DNA of 64,000 nt from Humulus lupulus (lineage: Eukaryota; Streptophyta; Magnoliopsida; Rosales; Cannabaceae): the NCBI RefSeq assembly GCF_963169125.1, contig NC_084793.1:38094578-38158577 (forward strand). Direction: 5' to 3'. Position numbers and translations under genes: made by a program. The stretch's first letter is position 1. The number at the start of each line of letters is the position of its first letter. Positions 22,731-35,128 of this stretch are shown one piece after another. The notes beneath the pieces were generated by a model. The model searched no databases and was not told where the DNA came from. It saw only the letters and a program-made list of their open reading frames with translations.

Positions 22731-24730
22731 GTCTCCATCCTAGTGGTCGCGTGTACATTTTTCAAAGTGTTAGATTTAATGAAATTGAATTTCCATTTGC
22801 CCATGGCTTCTCTACTCCTCACAGTCATTCAACCCCTACTAGTGTTTCCATTACCTTTACCTCACCACATTGGATTCCTCATTTTTCAACATCCACAAAT
22901 GACTTTGCAGTAGAGGACACCACTTCTGATTTTGCTCCTTGTTCTCCACACCCTGCAGTATCACCTTCTACATCCTCATGTTTAGAATCCTCCAAGGTCA
23001 GAATACAACTCCCACTACCTCCCCACCCACACTACCACTTGAAGTTCATTTACTAGCCTTTTCCCCTCCCGAACCCACACCAAATAGACCACAAATATTT
23101 AAGAAACTCATTCCTTCCATTCACCCCATGGTCACAAGATCAAAAGTTGGCATATATAAACCCTGAGAACTCATTACCTCGCCTCATGCATTATCTGTCT
23201 CCTCCACCTTGACCACACCAATGACAGTAGCTGAAGCACTTAAACAACCTACCTGGCAGTAGGCAATGCAAGACGAATATAATGCACTCATGCGCAATCA
23301 CACTTGGTCACTTGTACAACCTGATCCCAGCATGCACATTGTCCATAATAAGTGGATTTTTTGAATTAAACACAAACCCGATGGCAGTATTGAGAGGTTC
23401 AAAGCACGCCTCGTCGCAAAAGGATTTCAACAAGTCCTTGATATTGATTTGTTTGAGACTTTCAGCCACGTTGTGAAAGCACCAAATATCTGAATTGTTC
23501 TCACTCTTGCTGCTACTCATAACTGGCCTATCCGACAAATTGATGTGAACAATGCATTCCTTAACGACACTCTTACCGAACAAGTATTTATGCATCAACC
23601 AGAAGGATTTATTGACAGTTCCAATCCCACCACTGTTTGCAAGCTTCATCGAGCTCTTTATGGTTTACGTCAAGCACCGCGAGCCTGGTATGATACACTC
23701 CGACAATTCTTGATCAAAATTGGTTTCAACAACTCCAAGTCTGACAACTCACTCTTCATCAAAAAGCACCGACACCATATAGTGCTTATTCTTTTCTACG
23801 TCGACGACATTTTGATGACTGGCAATCAACCCGATCATATCCAGCACGTCATTCACTTTCTTGATTGCCAGTTCTCACTCAAGCCTCCAGGGCTACTCTC
23901 ATATTTTCTTGGTTTTGAAACAATGCAGGGACCATACGGGATTCATTTATCTCAAATCAAGTATATTGTTGATTTACTTAAAAATGCCAATATGTTGGAT
24001 GCAAAATTGTGTGCCACACCAATGAACCAAAGTGACAAATTGTTCTTGAATGATAGTGAGCTCTTCGATCAACCAACGATCTATAGAAGTACTCTAGGAG
24101 CACTACAGTACTTAATGTTGAGCAGACCCGATATCGCATTCAATGTCAATAAAACTAAGCCAGTTTATGCACTCACCAACAACACTGCAATGGACAGCTT
24201 GTAAAAGGATACTAAGATATCTAAAAGGAACAATAGGCAAAGGACTATTATTTACTCCAGCAAAGCAACTTAACCTTGAAGGATACTGTGATTCTGATTG
24301 GGCAAGCTCTTTAGACGATAGGAAGTCAACAACAAGTTATTTTTTGTACATTGGAGGAAACTTAGTTGCATGGAGCTCAAAGAAACAAAGGTTTGTTGCG
24401 CGATCTAGCACGTAGGCTGAATATAGGGCACTCGCACAAGCTGCCACTAAAGTGTCATGGCTTATATCTCTACTCTGTGAAATTGGGATTGATTCAAAAG
24501 AAGATGCAATGCTTTGGTGTGACAATTCTTGTGCTAAACAACTTGCTTCAAATCCAGTCTTCCACTCAAGAACAAAGCATGTGGAAATAGAAGTTCACTA
24601 TATACGTGATAGAGTGCTAAATAAAGAAATTAAAATTAGATATGTGCCGACTGATTTACAAGTGGCTGATATACTCACCAAGGCTCTTACTATACAAAAA
24701 TTCAATCAGTTGAAGGACAAACTAAAAGTG
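22731..24730 (+). pseudogene. Copia reverse transcriptase and RNase H
   Basis: A Ser/Pro-rich linker (22731-23160) leads to MVTRSKVGIYKP and then RT. A TAG at about 23260 interrupts the WQ.AM..EY motif. The main RT frame 23545-24204 has CKLHRALYGLRQAPRAWYDT, the catalytic FYVDDILMTGN and LLSYFLGFE. After [14 protein letters not shown] it shifts to the RNase H frame (24143-24415: [28 protein letters not shown]). It is then broken by a TAG within SST*AEYRAL and continues to about 24730 (LWCDNSCAKQLASNPVFHSR, HYIRDRV, ADILTKAL). Key YVDD residues are intact, but at least four lesions abolish expression. Confidence 0.9.
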
Positions 24731-24750
24731 ACTACACTACTGCCTTTTAG

Positions 24751-24765
24751 CTTGAGGGAAGATAT
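24751..24765 (+). other. Polypurine tract of the copia element
   Basis: CTTGAGGGAAGATAT sits directly against the 3' LTR, the position and composition expected for the plus-strand primer. Confidence 0.75.
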
Positions 24766-25034
24766 TGAAGAATTACAGCAGTCACCACAGTACCATGACA
24801 GCACAAAATGAGCTGTCAAAATATTCTCTCAATTGTACAATAGTACCAACATTGTTGGTCCTTTTCCATAATCATTGAAAGTTGTCTGGACAACTCATTG
24901 TCCTGAAGCCATTCTAGAATAATCCTTAACGTTGTATATATTCACCATGTAATCCTACAATATTCATCAAGAAGCTAATACAAGAATATTCCGTCTTTAT
25001 TTTTTCCTCTATTTAGTCTTTTCTACTCTTTTCA
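24766..25034 (+). repeat. 3' LTR of the copia element, 269 bp
   Basis: It starts TGAAGAATTACAGCAG and ends CTCTTTTCA, collinear with the 5' LTR apart from two single-base gaps and about 17 substitutions. Several are C/T or G/A transitions. Confidence 0.92.
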
Positions 25035-26057
25035 ACTATGATATTAGTATTAAAATTAAAATATGTAATATTTTTTAACCCCAATTAATATACGAGTTTC
25101 AATTTTTTTTAATTCAAATATGTTTATTTGTGAATATGTATAGATATTTGTATATATTAAAATATTTGTATATATTAAGAGTGTATTTGACATATCATTG
25201 GTTTAGCCGTCTTTTTTTTTTTACTGTGAACTTTAACAAAATTTTACAAATATACATTTAAATCTAGTTAACAATTACAGTAGACTAAGTATTTAATAAT
25301 TATATTTATATAAATTTAAATATTATAATAATATTTAATACGTAATCATAATTTTCATTTTTCTTTTTCAATTTGCACAAGTTAAATTTAAATTAAATAT
25401 ATACACATTAACACTTATGATAGATAATTATTATACAAACCATTGAGAAATTTTTAGTTTTGATATTTTCTTAATTTTCAAATATACATTGTTTAAAAAT
25501 AAATAGTATTTTTTTTTCTCTTGAATTGTTACTACTTCAAATTGTGCCCTCAAATTTTTCATGTTGTTAAAAATTATCCCTGATCTATTTCCTTTACTAA
25601 GTTGTGGGATTCTCGTTAGTTTTCGTCCTATGCAACTAACAGATTTTTGACGTGACATCTTAGGCACTAATATAATATTGTCACATGTATAATTAAAAAT
25701 AAAAAATTAATTTTTTTACTAAAAATTTATAATAAAATATTGAATTTTTGCCCCCACGAACTATTAACACTATCAAATCATACCCCTCCAATATATATAT
25801 TTTAAATTCCTCCGAGACTAATTACAACTATGACACTATCAAATCGATTTAAAAGATTAAAAATAAAAAAAATCCCATTTATTCTAAACTTATTAAATTA
25901 ATTATAAAATTAAAAGTAATCATTTTAAAAGTTAAAAAAAAAAATACTAAATTTATTCTATCAAATGCAGAGCTCGAAGGGGATGACTCATATTTGAGAT
26001 TAATAGGTACAAGGGTATACTCACTTCAGTGGTGCGACAGAGGGGTGTATATCTTAT
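25035..26057. other. AT-rich region with one dispersed repeat
   Basis: No gene is visible. About 25530-25720 is a copy of a repeat that recurs in inverted orientation at 32930-33125. The rest is A+T-rich and low in complexity. Confidence 0.5.
25530..25720 (+). repeat. Dispersed repeat, copy A (inverted partner near 33.0 kb)
   Basis: Shared blocks with the reverse complement of 32930-33125 include CAAATTGTGCCC, TTGTTAAAAATT, GTTGTGGGATTCTCGTTA (partner GTTGTGAGACTTCTGTTA) and ATGTATAATTAAAAAT. The similarity resembles the ends of a Mutator-type or other large TIR element, but that is inference. Confidence 0.55.
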
Positions 26058-26486
26058 TCTAACACTATCTTCAATATAATAAGTAAATTTTGTACCAAAT
26101 TTGACTTAAAAAATAAGTTAATGTTATATTTGGCTCAATATTTACAATTGTACTCTAATACGCAAAATGTAAATTAACTAAAAAAATCAACAATTCATTT
26201 AATATTTTTTGATAATATACAAAAAAATATATTTTTTTCATTTTTATTGTAATAAAATAGTTATTAATTGATAATTAATAAACTAGTGGCAATATGATAA
26301 ATAAAAAAGTGACATTTATTGTTGTGTCAAATTTAGCGCAAGTTATATTTTGTACAAAATTTGGCACTACTTTTAGCATCTAATAAATTTGTCACACTTT
26401 TTAAAACACCGTAAAAGTGATAATTTTGCAAAAATGTGCTAAATATAACAATACACCACATTTTTGATACTATTGGTGATGCTCTA
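26058..26486. mobile_element. Probable MITE, about 430 bp
   Basis: The left end reads TAACACTATCTTCAATATAA and the reverse complement of the right end reads TTAGAGCATCACCAATAGTA, an imperfect terminal inverted repeat of the GAGCATC.CCAAT type found in plant MITEs. The interior is AT-rich with inner copies of an ATTTGGC.C-like motif. No target duplication is certain. Confidence 0.45.
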
Positions 26487-27184
26487 AGTTAACTGATTTG
26501 TTGTATTGTGAGTTCATGGTATGTTCTATGTTCTAATTTGTTGTTCTATGTTTTGATTCTTTGGGTTTATGGAATTGTGGATTAAGTGAGATTTTGTAAT
26601 TTTAGCTTTTTTATTATACTGATTTGTTCATATTGTTTGTTCATGGAAGATTCGAAGTGGGTTTGTGAACTCATTTAGGAGATGAGGTGGCTTTCTAATT
26701 CTTTTTATTCCATTTTTCAGTATTAGATATGCTCATTAAATTGAGTTCACTTTTATCATCTATTTAAGTTATTTCAGTTTTGAAAAACGGAAATAGCTTA
26801 CGATACGTTTACTTGCATTAATTCATTAATATTAATTTGATGCCTTGCCTTCTAAATTCGTTCCATCCTTATGGCATTCCCTCTATTTATATTGATAGTC
26901 GTTTATTTTTAAGGAATTAATTGTCTTTTTATTTTTTATTTTTTATCATTCTGCCTCTTTATATATCTTCAAGTTAAATGAAAGTGATAATTAATTTTAT
27001 ATTTATTAATTTAATATTATCATTATTATATATATTTTGAAATAAACTTCTGAGTGATCTCAAATATTACGTGAATCACAAAAATGTGATATTTGGAAAG
27101 CCTCTCACTTGTGTCAAAAGTTTATGGGGTTTGTTTAGATCAAGAGGCCATCACCTTTTGATTTTCATGGAGCTCGGTAGTTTA
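26487..27184. other. Low-complexity spacer, possibly low-copy DNA
   Basis: T-rich on the plus strand, with a TTTTTATTCCATTTTTCAG run ending near 26720 that looks like a splice acceptor. There is no open exon next to it, so I do not call a gene. Confidence 0.3.
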
Positions 27185-27556
27185 TAGTGCTGACAATTTG
27201 TGTAAACGTATTAGATTTGTATCGATATGATTATAATACGACAACACGATTAGATAAACATGAATACGACACGATTATTAAACGTGTCACAAATACGAAC
27301 ACGAACACGACTATTAAACATGTCAACACGATTATGACACGATTAATCATAACTATATGAAAAAAATCATAAAACTTATGCAAATTATTCGTGTTATCGT
27401 GTCTAACACGATTATGGCATGACACGATTATTAAACGAGTTACGACACGATTAAGGTAAACACGAACACGAAACGATTATTAAACGTGTCATATTTGTGT
27501 TTACCTTAATCGTGTCGTGTCGTGTCATCGTGTCATGACCCAAATTGCCACCTCTA
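27185..27556. mobile_element. hAT-type MITE, 372 bp
   Basis: The left end TAGTGCTGACAATTTGTGT and the right end read in reverse, TAGAGGTGGCAATTTGGGT, match at 15 of 19 positions. The flanking 8 bases are GTAGTTTA and GTTGTTTG, matching at 6 of 8, the duplication length of hAT elements. The interior is filled with short inverted and direct copies of ACACGATTATTAAACGTGTC-like motifs. It encodes no transposase. Confidence 0.75.
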
Positions 27557-27999
27557 GTTGTTTGCCAATGGAGTTGGGGTTCACTTGGTCCAGTCCAAAG
27601 ACCAAGAAAAGTTGTCAGGCTCCTAAGTTGGACTTCTTGGACAATCACATTTCAAATCTGGTTAACACACTCAAATTTTGTTGTAGATTTTTTTTTTTCT
27701 GGATTTGTCATGTCTCAATGTCATTTAATATTGCCAGTGTGAGAAGATGAATGCAATGAAGAGAAATATTAAAAGAGCAAGAGCAACTTTTTTAAAATGT
27801 CAAAGATCGATGACACGAATGAAACTATCGTAGACCAAGACCAACTCTTTTTTAATGTCTCACATGGTGTATGGGATTTGTGAAAGTTTTAGTACTTTTT
27901 TTATTAGAGGACGGGGCGAACAAATCATTTTTGGTTGTTTGGACTTTTTATTTTAACTGGAAATTGGATTTTAAGGGAGAAAAAAAATGAAATCCTAAG
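27557..27999. other. Unassigned, possibly low-copy sequence
   Basis: It is less AT-rich than its surroundings (about 27560-27660). The sequence flanking the MITE on both sides reads continuously across the duplication, so the MITE entered this stretch. No domain is recognisable in any frame. Confidence 0.3.
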
Positions 28000-28602
28000 G
28001 CCTTGATTGGATATTGTATTTTAACAAGGAAATTTTTTATAAGAGAAAATAAAAGTAAAAAAATTGTGGAATATGTTTTTCACAAATTTGATAAGAGATT
28101 TTTTTTAATATATTTTTTTTTTTTTATAAATATTTATAATTGTTGTAAATTTTAAAAAAATTATACTATATTTAAGTTTTAACTTTTTTTAAAATAAATT
28201 CTTAATTTATTGATTTAATACAAACATGAGAAAATTGAATATTTAGGTCTTGTTTGGATCTTGAATTTTAAAAATGAAAAAAAATGAAATCCAAAAGAAT
28301 CTATTTTCATTTTTTTCCTTTTCAAAATTCAAGATCCAAACAAAGACTTAAAGATTCAATTTTCTCATGTTTGGATTGAATCAATATATTAAGAATTTTT
28401 TTTTTTAGAAAAATTAAAAAATAAATGTAGTATAATATTTTAAAATTTTCAACAATTGTAAATATCTATAAAAAATATTAAAATAAATCTCTTATTAAAT
28501 TTGTGAAAAATATTTTCTTCTGTTTTTTTTTCTTTTATGTTCTCTAGTGAAATTTTTCTTTATTAAAATTCAAGGTCCAATCAAAATCTAAAGGGTTTGG
28601 AT
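28000..28602. repeat. Foldback element with ~295-bp arms
   Basis: The left arm (about 28000-28298) and right arm (about 28303-28602) are reverse complements over almost their whole length. Matching pairs include TTGATTGGA...TTTTAA (left end) with the inverse of TTAAAATTCAAGGTCCAATC (right end), and the inner TCTTGTTTGGATCTTGAATT with AATTCAAGATCCAAACAAAGA. The centre lies near 28300. There is no coding sequence. The structure is that of a foldback transposon or long MITE. Confidence 0.8.
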
Positions 28603-29860
28603 ATTAAAAAAGTGTTGAGGGAAAAGTAGTTAGATAAAGATTTCACTTTCGTTAGTATTTTAGAAAGAAGTTCTAAATCCACAAGATTTTCTAATGTACA
28701 TAATAATTCTAAATCACTTTCTAATGTATAATATAACATTATTATATACATTAATTAATATTGCCGAGTTTTTGACATAAGTTATTTTGGACGTTTTTAT
28801 AATTTTTTTTATGTCTAATGTAATTGTAATAATAAATAGCCTAAGACACTGGATTATAATTTGAAAAAAATATCAATATTATACTTTTTTTAGGGAAAGA
28901 CCCTTCATTATAATTTGAAAAAAGTAAACCTCTTTACGGTACATATAAATACAAGTATATATACATGATATTTATATGCGATAAAATCATGCTTTTATGT
29001 TTCCTACATTGTATTACTTATTTAGATCATAGCTTAAGGAGACCAAATATAAGCCTAAGATTTAGATCATTTGGAGAAAATGAGAAACGCTATAGATATT
29101 TTGAGGATCAAACAATTCTTATTTTTTTCTTCATATTTGATTATATCTTTGATTAAATTTAGGGATTTTTTTATTAATACATGTATATATATATATTTTT
29201 TAATGCATTTATACGGTGTATACAAATATGATTCATTAATACATAACTTTAATTTTTTTTTTGCAAATTTACGGTCCGTCTCACGTAAAGTTATGGTGCT
29301 AAATTGTCTACATGCAACTTATAAATTTAAAACATTATTTTTTTGCCCATGATATATGCTGGAAAAAGTTTGTTCGTAATATGAAATAAAATTATCTATA
29401 TGCTTTAATCGTTTTAAAAAAAATTACAAAATTAATTAGTGCACTATCTATTCAATTAGAATATTTTTATCATGATATTGATGTCCTATCAATATTGATC
29501 TTTGTTAATACATCATATACGAAGAAACACATATTTCATCATGTACAAAAAAATCTACATATACAAAATTTGCCAGCTTTTTTATATGCAACAAAAGTAG
29601 TCACATATAAAATAATCATTCTCTATTTTCTCTTATTATTTCACTGGATTGAAATTGTTGCAACTACATAAAATGAAACTTTATGTTGATTAAGGTTGCT
29701 TAAGCTTGCTTTTCTAAATTGACTTAATTTCTTTAAAATAGTAATTAAGTTGTTTAAGAGGTTGCATAGAGATGATTAACTTACAAAATAATGTTGTTAT
29801 AGTTCCTTAACATGTTGAAATTTACAAATGAGCTCTTTTTTAAGTTAATTTAGGTTGCAT
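28603..29860. other. AT-rich region without recognised features
   Basis: Homopolymer runs and TA-rich stretches dominate. Two overlapping frames at 28965-29352 are open only because of local composition and show no domain. Confidence 0.4.
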
Positions 29861-30575
29861 TGGACTTCCATTTGAGGTTACAGTGTATTACATGAGTTGC
29901 ATATACGTATGGAATTTACAAATGAGTTTTTAAAAGTTACTTTAGGTTGCATTGGGTTTGCATTTGAGGTTGTAGTATATTCCATGAGTTGCTTAAAGAT
30001 GAAATTAGCATATGAGATTTTAAGTTGCCACGGGTTGCACCGGGTTGCAAGGGCTTGCATTTGAGGTGGCGGTGAGTTGTTTTAAGTTGCATGGGGTTGC
30101 ATTTGAGGTTGCAATATGTTGCATGAGTTGCTTTAGGATGAAATTAACATATGAGATTTTAAGTTGTCATGGGTTGCATGTGCTTGAATTTGAGGTTGCA
30201 ATGAGTCGTTTTAGGTTGCATAGGGTTGCATTGAGTTTGCATTTGATGTTGCAGTGTGTTGCATGAGTTTCTTAATGATTAAATTAGCATATGAGATTTT
30301 AAGTTGTAATGGGTTGCATGAGCTTGCATTTGAGGTTGCAGCTAGTTGTTTTAGGTTGCATGAGGTTGTATTGGGTTTTCATTTGAGGTTGCATGGGTTG
30401 CTGGGGGATGAAATTAACATATGAGATTTTAAGTTGTTATGGGTTGTATTGGGTTGCATATGCTTGCATTTGAGGCTGCAATAAGTTATTCTTGGTTGCA
30501 TTGGATTTGCATTTAAGGTTGCATGAGTTGTATAATAATGAAATTAGCACATGAATTTAAGTTTCCATGTGAATT
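29860..30575 (+). repeat. GGTTGCA-rich minisatellite, 130-140-bp period
   Basis: The motif ATGAGATTTTAAGTTG recurs at 30012, 30151, 30291 and 30421, giving periods of 139, 140 and 130. Each unit is itself built of short GGTTGCATT and TTGCATTTGAGGTTGCA words. Degenerate edges extend to about 29700 on the left and 30575 on the right. Frames crossing it are artefacts. Confidence 0.85.
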
Positions 30576-30754
30576 GATATATGTAAAATGCTTTCTTTAT
30601 CGCTTCTTGAAGCAAAAGTAATTTTTTTTTATAAGACTAAGCTTTCTAAACCAAACATTAAAAGTAGTTTCAAAGAACAAAACGAGACTACCCAATACGC
30701 ATTATTGAAATCACCGACAATCCCAACCGATATATATAATAATTCGAAACTCAT

Positions 30755-31150
30755 AGGTATTGTTTAGTAACACTTAAAAAAATAGTTTTTTATTTAATTA
30801 ATTAAAATTTTGAAAATTAAACATAAAATGTGTTTGGTAACTCTATTTTTATTTATTATTTTTTTAAATTTTAATTAAATTTTAAAAATAAAATTTTTTC
30901 ACTTTCAAATTTTTTTTAAACAGTTTTCAATTTTTTTTTATCTTCTTCAAATGAAGACCTTATATTGTTAAACAAAAAATAAAAATAAAAGTTATCAAAC
31001 GCGTTTATTATTTTTTGTTTTTAAAAATAAAAAACAAAAATAGTTACCAAACATATTTTTATTTTTTAAAAGTAAAGAGACAAAAATAAAATTATATTTC
31101 TATTTTTGTGTTTAAAATATTCAAAAACAAAATTTTTATCAAACAGGCCC
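30755..31150. mobile_element. Probable MITE, about 395 bp
   Basis: The left end reads AGGTATTGTTTAGTAACA. The right end in reverse reads GGGCCTGTTTGATAAAAATT, a decayed terminal inverted repeat of the GGGCCTGTTTGGTAA type. The interior is symmetric: TTTGGTAACTCTATTTTTAT on the left mirrors ATAGTTACCAAACATATTTT on the right. Possible 3-base flanks CAT/CAT are weak. Confidence 0.6.
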
Positions 31151-32240
31151 ATAATTAACTATGCTAAATAATCCAACAGAATAAAAATAGTATGGTTCAA
31201 AGTTTCCATAAATTGGAGGATTGTAAGCTTTATAAAGATAAATAAACATAGAAGAAGAAATGACGAGGTAGAGAGAAGAAGAATCAGTAAACAAGAAATA
31301 AAAATATATAAACCGTATATTTGAAAATAAACATATATAAAAGTGAAAGGAAAAAAAATGCAACATAAAATTGAAAAAATATGGTAACTTAACGTATGTA
31401 GGGCAATTTCCCTTAAATTTACTATGTTTCGTAAAACATTGACCAACACCCAAAATTGAGGTAACTTCATGTAACTTATTCTATCTCATTTTTTTTTTTG
31501 GAATAATTTGATGTGATTTTATAAAGAGATAATATACGTCTTAGTTGAGTTGGTTCTTAAGAAAACTATTCAAAAATATTATTGATGTAATGAGTTAATT
31601 AAAAATATCACTGGCCAATACCCATTTATTTATGTTTTTTTTGGGTGCTTTCTAGTTTATAGTATATATGTACGCTATAAAAACTTAAATGCATTTTTTA
31701 TTTCAATAATTAAATTTTTTTTTTGGGTTTTACTTGTTCCCTAAAACAATTTCTTGCTCGTAATTCAATGAAGATTGGAAAAAGTTAAAAGATAATTTTT
31801 TTTTAGAAAAAATAATCTTAAATAATTCATATTTCTTTTTAAATTGTATTTATTTATTGATAGTTTAGACCGATTTTATTAGAACTTATAAAGAAAATAA
31901 TAAATGTATCAAACCTAATTGAATAAGTTAAAAAATTATTATCGTTCTTATATATATGTTTATTATAAAATAATTGCATGAAATATAATAGCATTTAAAT
32001 AAAATTTTGATACAATAATTTTTTATATTTTATCCTTTGAAATTTTATACTTATTACTATTTTATTGTTGATTATCATTAAATAAAACATAAAATTCTTT
32101 AAATATACTTATTAACTTTTTTTACAGTAATAATTTTAAAAAAATATTCTAAATGATAGCGGAAAGCGCGCGATACTACTTTCAAGTTGAATAATAAAAA
32201 TGATTTTGGTTACTGATGTAACATCAGCCATATTGTGCTC
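31151..32240. other. AT-rich region without recognised features
   Basis: Two overlapping minus frames (31470-31139) are open over about 100 codons but are hydrophobic AT-driven translations without domain signatures. Nothing else stands out. Confidence 0.4.
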
Positions 32241-32800
32241 GTGGTATTGTACTTCTTGGTAACGTAAGATTGAGGCATCTTCGACCTATAATATTATATA
32301 TGTTATTGCACTAATACCAAAATTAAGAAATTTTAGGTGATCTTCAACCCATAATATTATATATGGTGTTACATCAATATCAAAACTAAAGAATCTTAGT
32401 ACGATATTTTTTTTTCATTCCAACCACAACACAAAAAATTATACCAAAAAGTATATTATTTATTATTTAAAAATTTTATCTTATATATAAAATAATATAC
32501 ATATATATTTATTATTAAATACTAATATAAAAAATAAAATAGTACTGCCTTTTATTTTTGCGTTGCTACAATTCTCTACCATATTTGGTGGGGTACTGTA
32601 ACTTAACATCATAATGGTGGGATAAATAGAGTTGTTTTGAATTTGATTATGTGTCATTTTAGCACTATATTTACTATTTTGCAGTCCGATTGGAGCTGCC
32701 CTTAGCAACATATATTTTTTCCTTTCCAACCACAATACCAAAAATTACACCAAAAAATACATTCTTTATTATTATATTATTTTTTAATAAAATAGAATAT
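32241..32800. repeat. Cluster of decayed MITE-like repeats
   Basis: CATCTTCGACCTATAATATT at 32277 recurs as ATCTTCAACCCATAATATT at 32340. A CATTCCAACCACAACACAAA block at 32415 recurs as CTTTCCAACCACAATACCAA at 32719. GATTGGAGCTGCCCTTAG near 32688 mirrors the left motif and is typical of plant MITE ends. Two nested or tandem insertions are likely. Confidence 0.5.
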
Positions 32801-32929
32801 CATTTTTTATATTATTTTATCATTTATTTATTTAATTAATCCATTAAGTCAAAATGCTATTATTAATTACGTTAAACTTATTTCATAAATATTAAAACTT
32901 GACAAAATTCTTATTTATTCAAATAAGAA

Positions 32930-33125
32930 AATTGATTTTTAAAATTTTAAATTAATTTTTATTTGATTTTTAATTATACATTAGGCAATATCACATCACA
33001 TGTCTGGTAGCCACATATAATAAAAATTAACAGAAGTCTCACAACTCAGGAATAATTCAAGAGGAATTTTTAACAATGCGAAAAATTCGGGGCACAATTT
33101 GAAAGTGGTAATAGTTTAGCGAAAA
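32930..33125 (-). repeat. Dispersed repeat, copy B (inverted partner of 25530-25720)
   Basis: On the minus strand it reads CAAATTGTGCCCCGAATTTT, TTGTTAAAAATTCC and GTTGTGAGACTTCTG in the same order as copy A. It is diverged by substitutions and small gaps. Confidence 0.55.
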
Positions 33126-33567
33126 AATTGTATTTATTATTGTTTGAAAAATATGATTTCTCTTATACAATAAAAAATTATACATTTATTAAAAATTTGA
33201 TTATTCATTAGCAAATGTTAATAAATGAAGTATAATTTTTAAATATATATTTTTTTATAAAAAAGTACTATTATTTATTAGTATATATTATACAATTTTT
33301 GAAGTTTAAACATTTTATTTAAATGGTATATATTAAAACTAACTTTTTTAAAAAGTATAAATAATATTTTGGTTATTTTTTTAATATGTTGATGAAATAC
33401 ACCATATTAAACATCTTGTATATATATATTATATATGATATTATTTATTTATTTAAAATCTATATGATAATTAAAAAAAACATAATGAAAATAAATCAAT
33501 TAGAATATACCATTTCGGTCCCCTGGGTTTATGCAAAATATCAGAGATAATAGTACCCTCTGTTTTG
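33126..33567. other. AT-rich region next to the TIR element
   Basis: Mostly A+T. 33505-33567 (CATTTCGGTCCCCTGGGTTT and following) probably belongs to the outer part of the element starting at 33568. Its mirror on the right has been removed by the LTR insertion at 36638. Confidence 0.4.
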
Positions 33568-35128
33568 TTGTTCATACCAAAATGGTACCCTAGACTTATT
33601 TTTAGTCAAAGTTATTTTTTTAAAGACACTTTCACCCCTCACTTATATATTTTATTTATAATTATTTAATAAATTAAATAAACTTAGATAAATTGTAAAT
33701 AATAATAAAACTTAACTAAATTTATATACTCTTAAAAAATAATAATACTATGAATTTATTCAAGTTAAAATTAAATATTAAATGATAATACTTGATTTTA
33801 TTTATTTTATTCTCATTTTTTTAATTATTTCTTTAAGTTTATATCTTCTTAAAAAAAGTTTAAGTATTATTATTAAGTTATTAAATGGCTTTTTTTATTA
33901 GGGTACAACATTATAATATAATATGTATAAATAATACTAGATATTAATAATAATAATACAAAACATATACCAAAATCAAAACAGTTCGTATTATATTAAT
34001 GGTAGATAAATAAAAAATTTCTTTTATAATTGTCAGCCCTATCCAAAAACTTACAATAAAAATCCATATATTATGAACAATAAAAAAAACAAAAAAGGAA
34101 ATAAACAACTACAACTAATATCGACCAAAGGAATCCACCCAAATTCAAATTTTGATTATTTTTTTTGTAGAAAACTTGATTAAACCAAGGTTGTCGGAGT
34201 TACAAGTTTAAGTTTTTCGATCAGCAATACTAAACAAAAAGATAAATACGGATTCAAATATGTTTGTAATCTATTCAAAATTATAAAAATGGTGTAACTA
34301 GTCTTTCATATTGGCAAATCAACTAAGTTTCACTATTTTTCACGACAAGGTATGGTTTCTATATTACTAATGTCCATTTTTTTTCTTCCATTTTTTTGTT
34401 TGTCTATTTCTTAATGTCTATGTCCATCATGGTTTTTTAATTTTGTCAAAATCTATATATAATTGTAATGATTGTAAGTATGTACAAATCTTCTGAAAAT
34501 ATAAATTTGGATTTTAATGTTTAGAAACAAAAATGTTGAAAGTAATGTAATATTTATTTATAAACACTAGTATAGTGATGTACATATTCGTTTATAATTT
34601 TTGAATGCAGCATGAAAAGCAAAAACATGTTAAGAAAAGTTTATAAATAATTATTAAAAATTAACATAATAAAATAAATAAACTGGGAAAAAACATAAAA
34701 AATTATATAAATGACAATTAAACTTAAACTAAAAAAAATGTTTATTTAGTATTTAAGTGATCATATAATATATAACCTAACAAGCAAATTATAATAAACA
34801 AATTAGTTTTGTTTAATATATAACCAATTACTTTGACACACATATAACAATATAAAAATAAACTAAATGATTAAATTTGAGGCCTAAACTAAATTTGTTT
34901 GCATATTTTTATTATATACACAATTAAAAATACTATGATCATTTAACCAAAACAATATGCAAAACAAAATTTAAACAAAATGAGAAAGTAATAGATTTGA
35001 TTTATTCTATCAAATTATGCATGATAAATAAACTTATCATTCAAAATTTAAATCATTATAATTAAATAATTAGTAAAATAAACTAATTAATTTTAATGTA
35101 TTTGGTTCAAGATAAACATACATATATG

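Larger units (their letters stand above)
20052..25034 (+). mobile_element. Full-length, frame-broken Ty1/copia element (Ale/Retrofit-like)
   Basis: Two LTRs of about 270 bp frame a 4.4-kb interior with PBS, gag, protease, integrase, RT and RNase H in copia order, then a PPT. By eye the LTRs differ at about 17 positions plus two indels, roughly 6%, indicating an old insertion. Flanks are TTTAT and ACTAT, three of five matching, so a clean target duplication is not visible. Short LTRs and the RT/RNase H sequence suggest the Ale/Retrofit lineage; this is recognition, not alignment. Confidence 0.93.

Noticed and set aside
20052..25034. Idea that the copia element could be active
   Set aside because: LTRs differ by about 6% and gag, protease, integrase, RT and RNase H each carry stops or frameshifts.
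26487..27999. Possible exon and intron of a host gene (splice-acceptor-like TTTTTCAG, less AT-rich stretch after the hAT MITE)
   Set aside because: No open frame of useful length, no donor site in a sensible place, and no domain recognised.
29860..30575. Centromeric satellite
   Set aside because: Only four to five irregular units are present, with no sign of a long homogeneous array.
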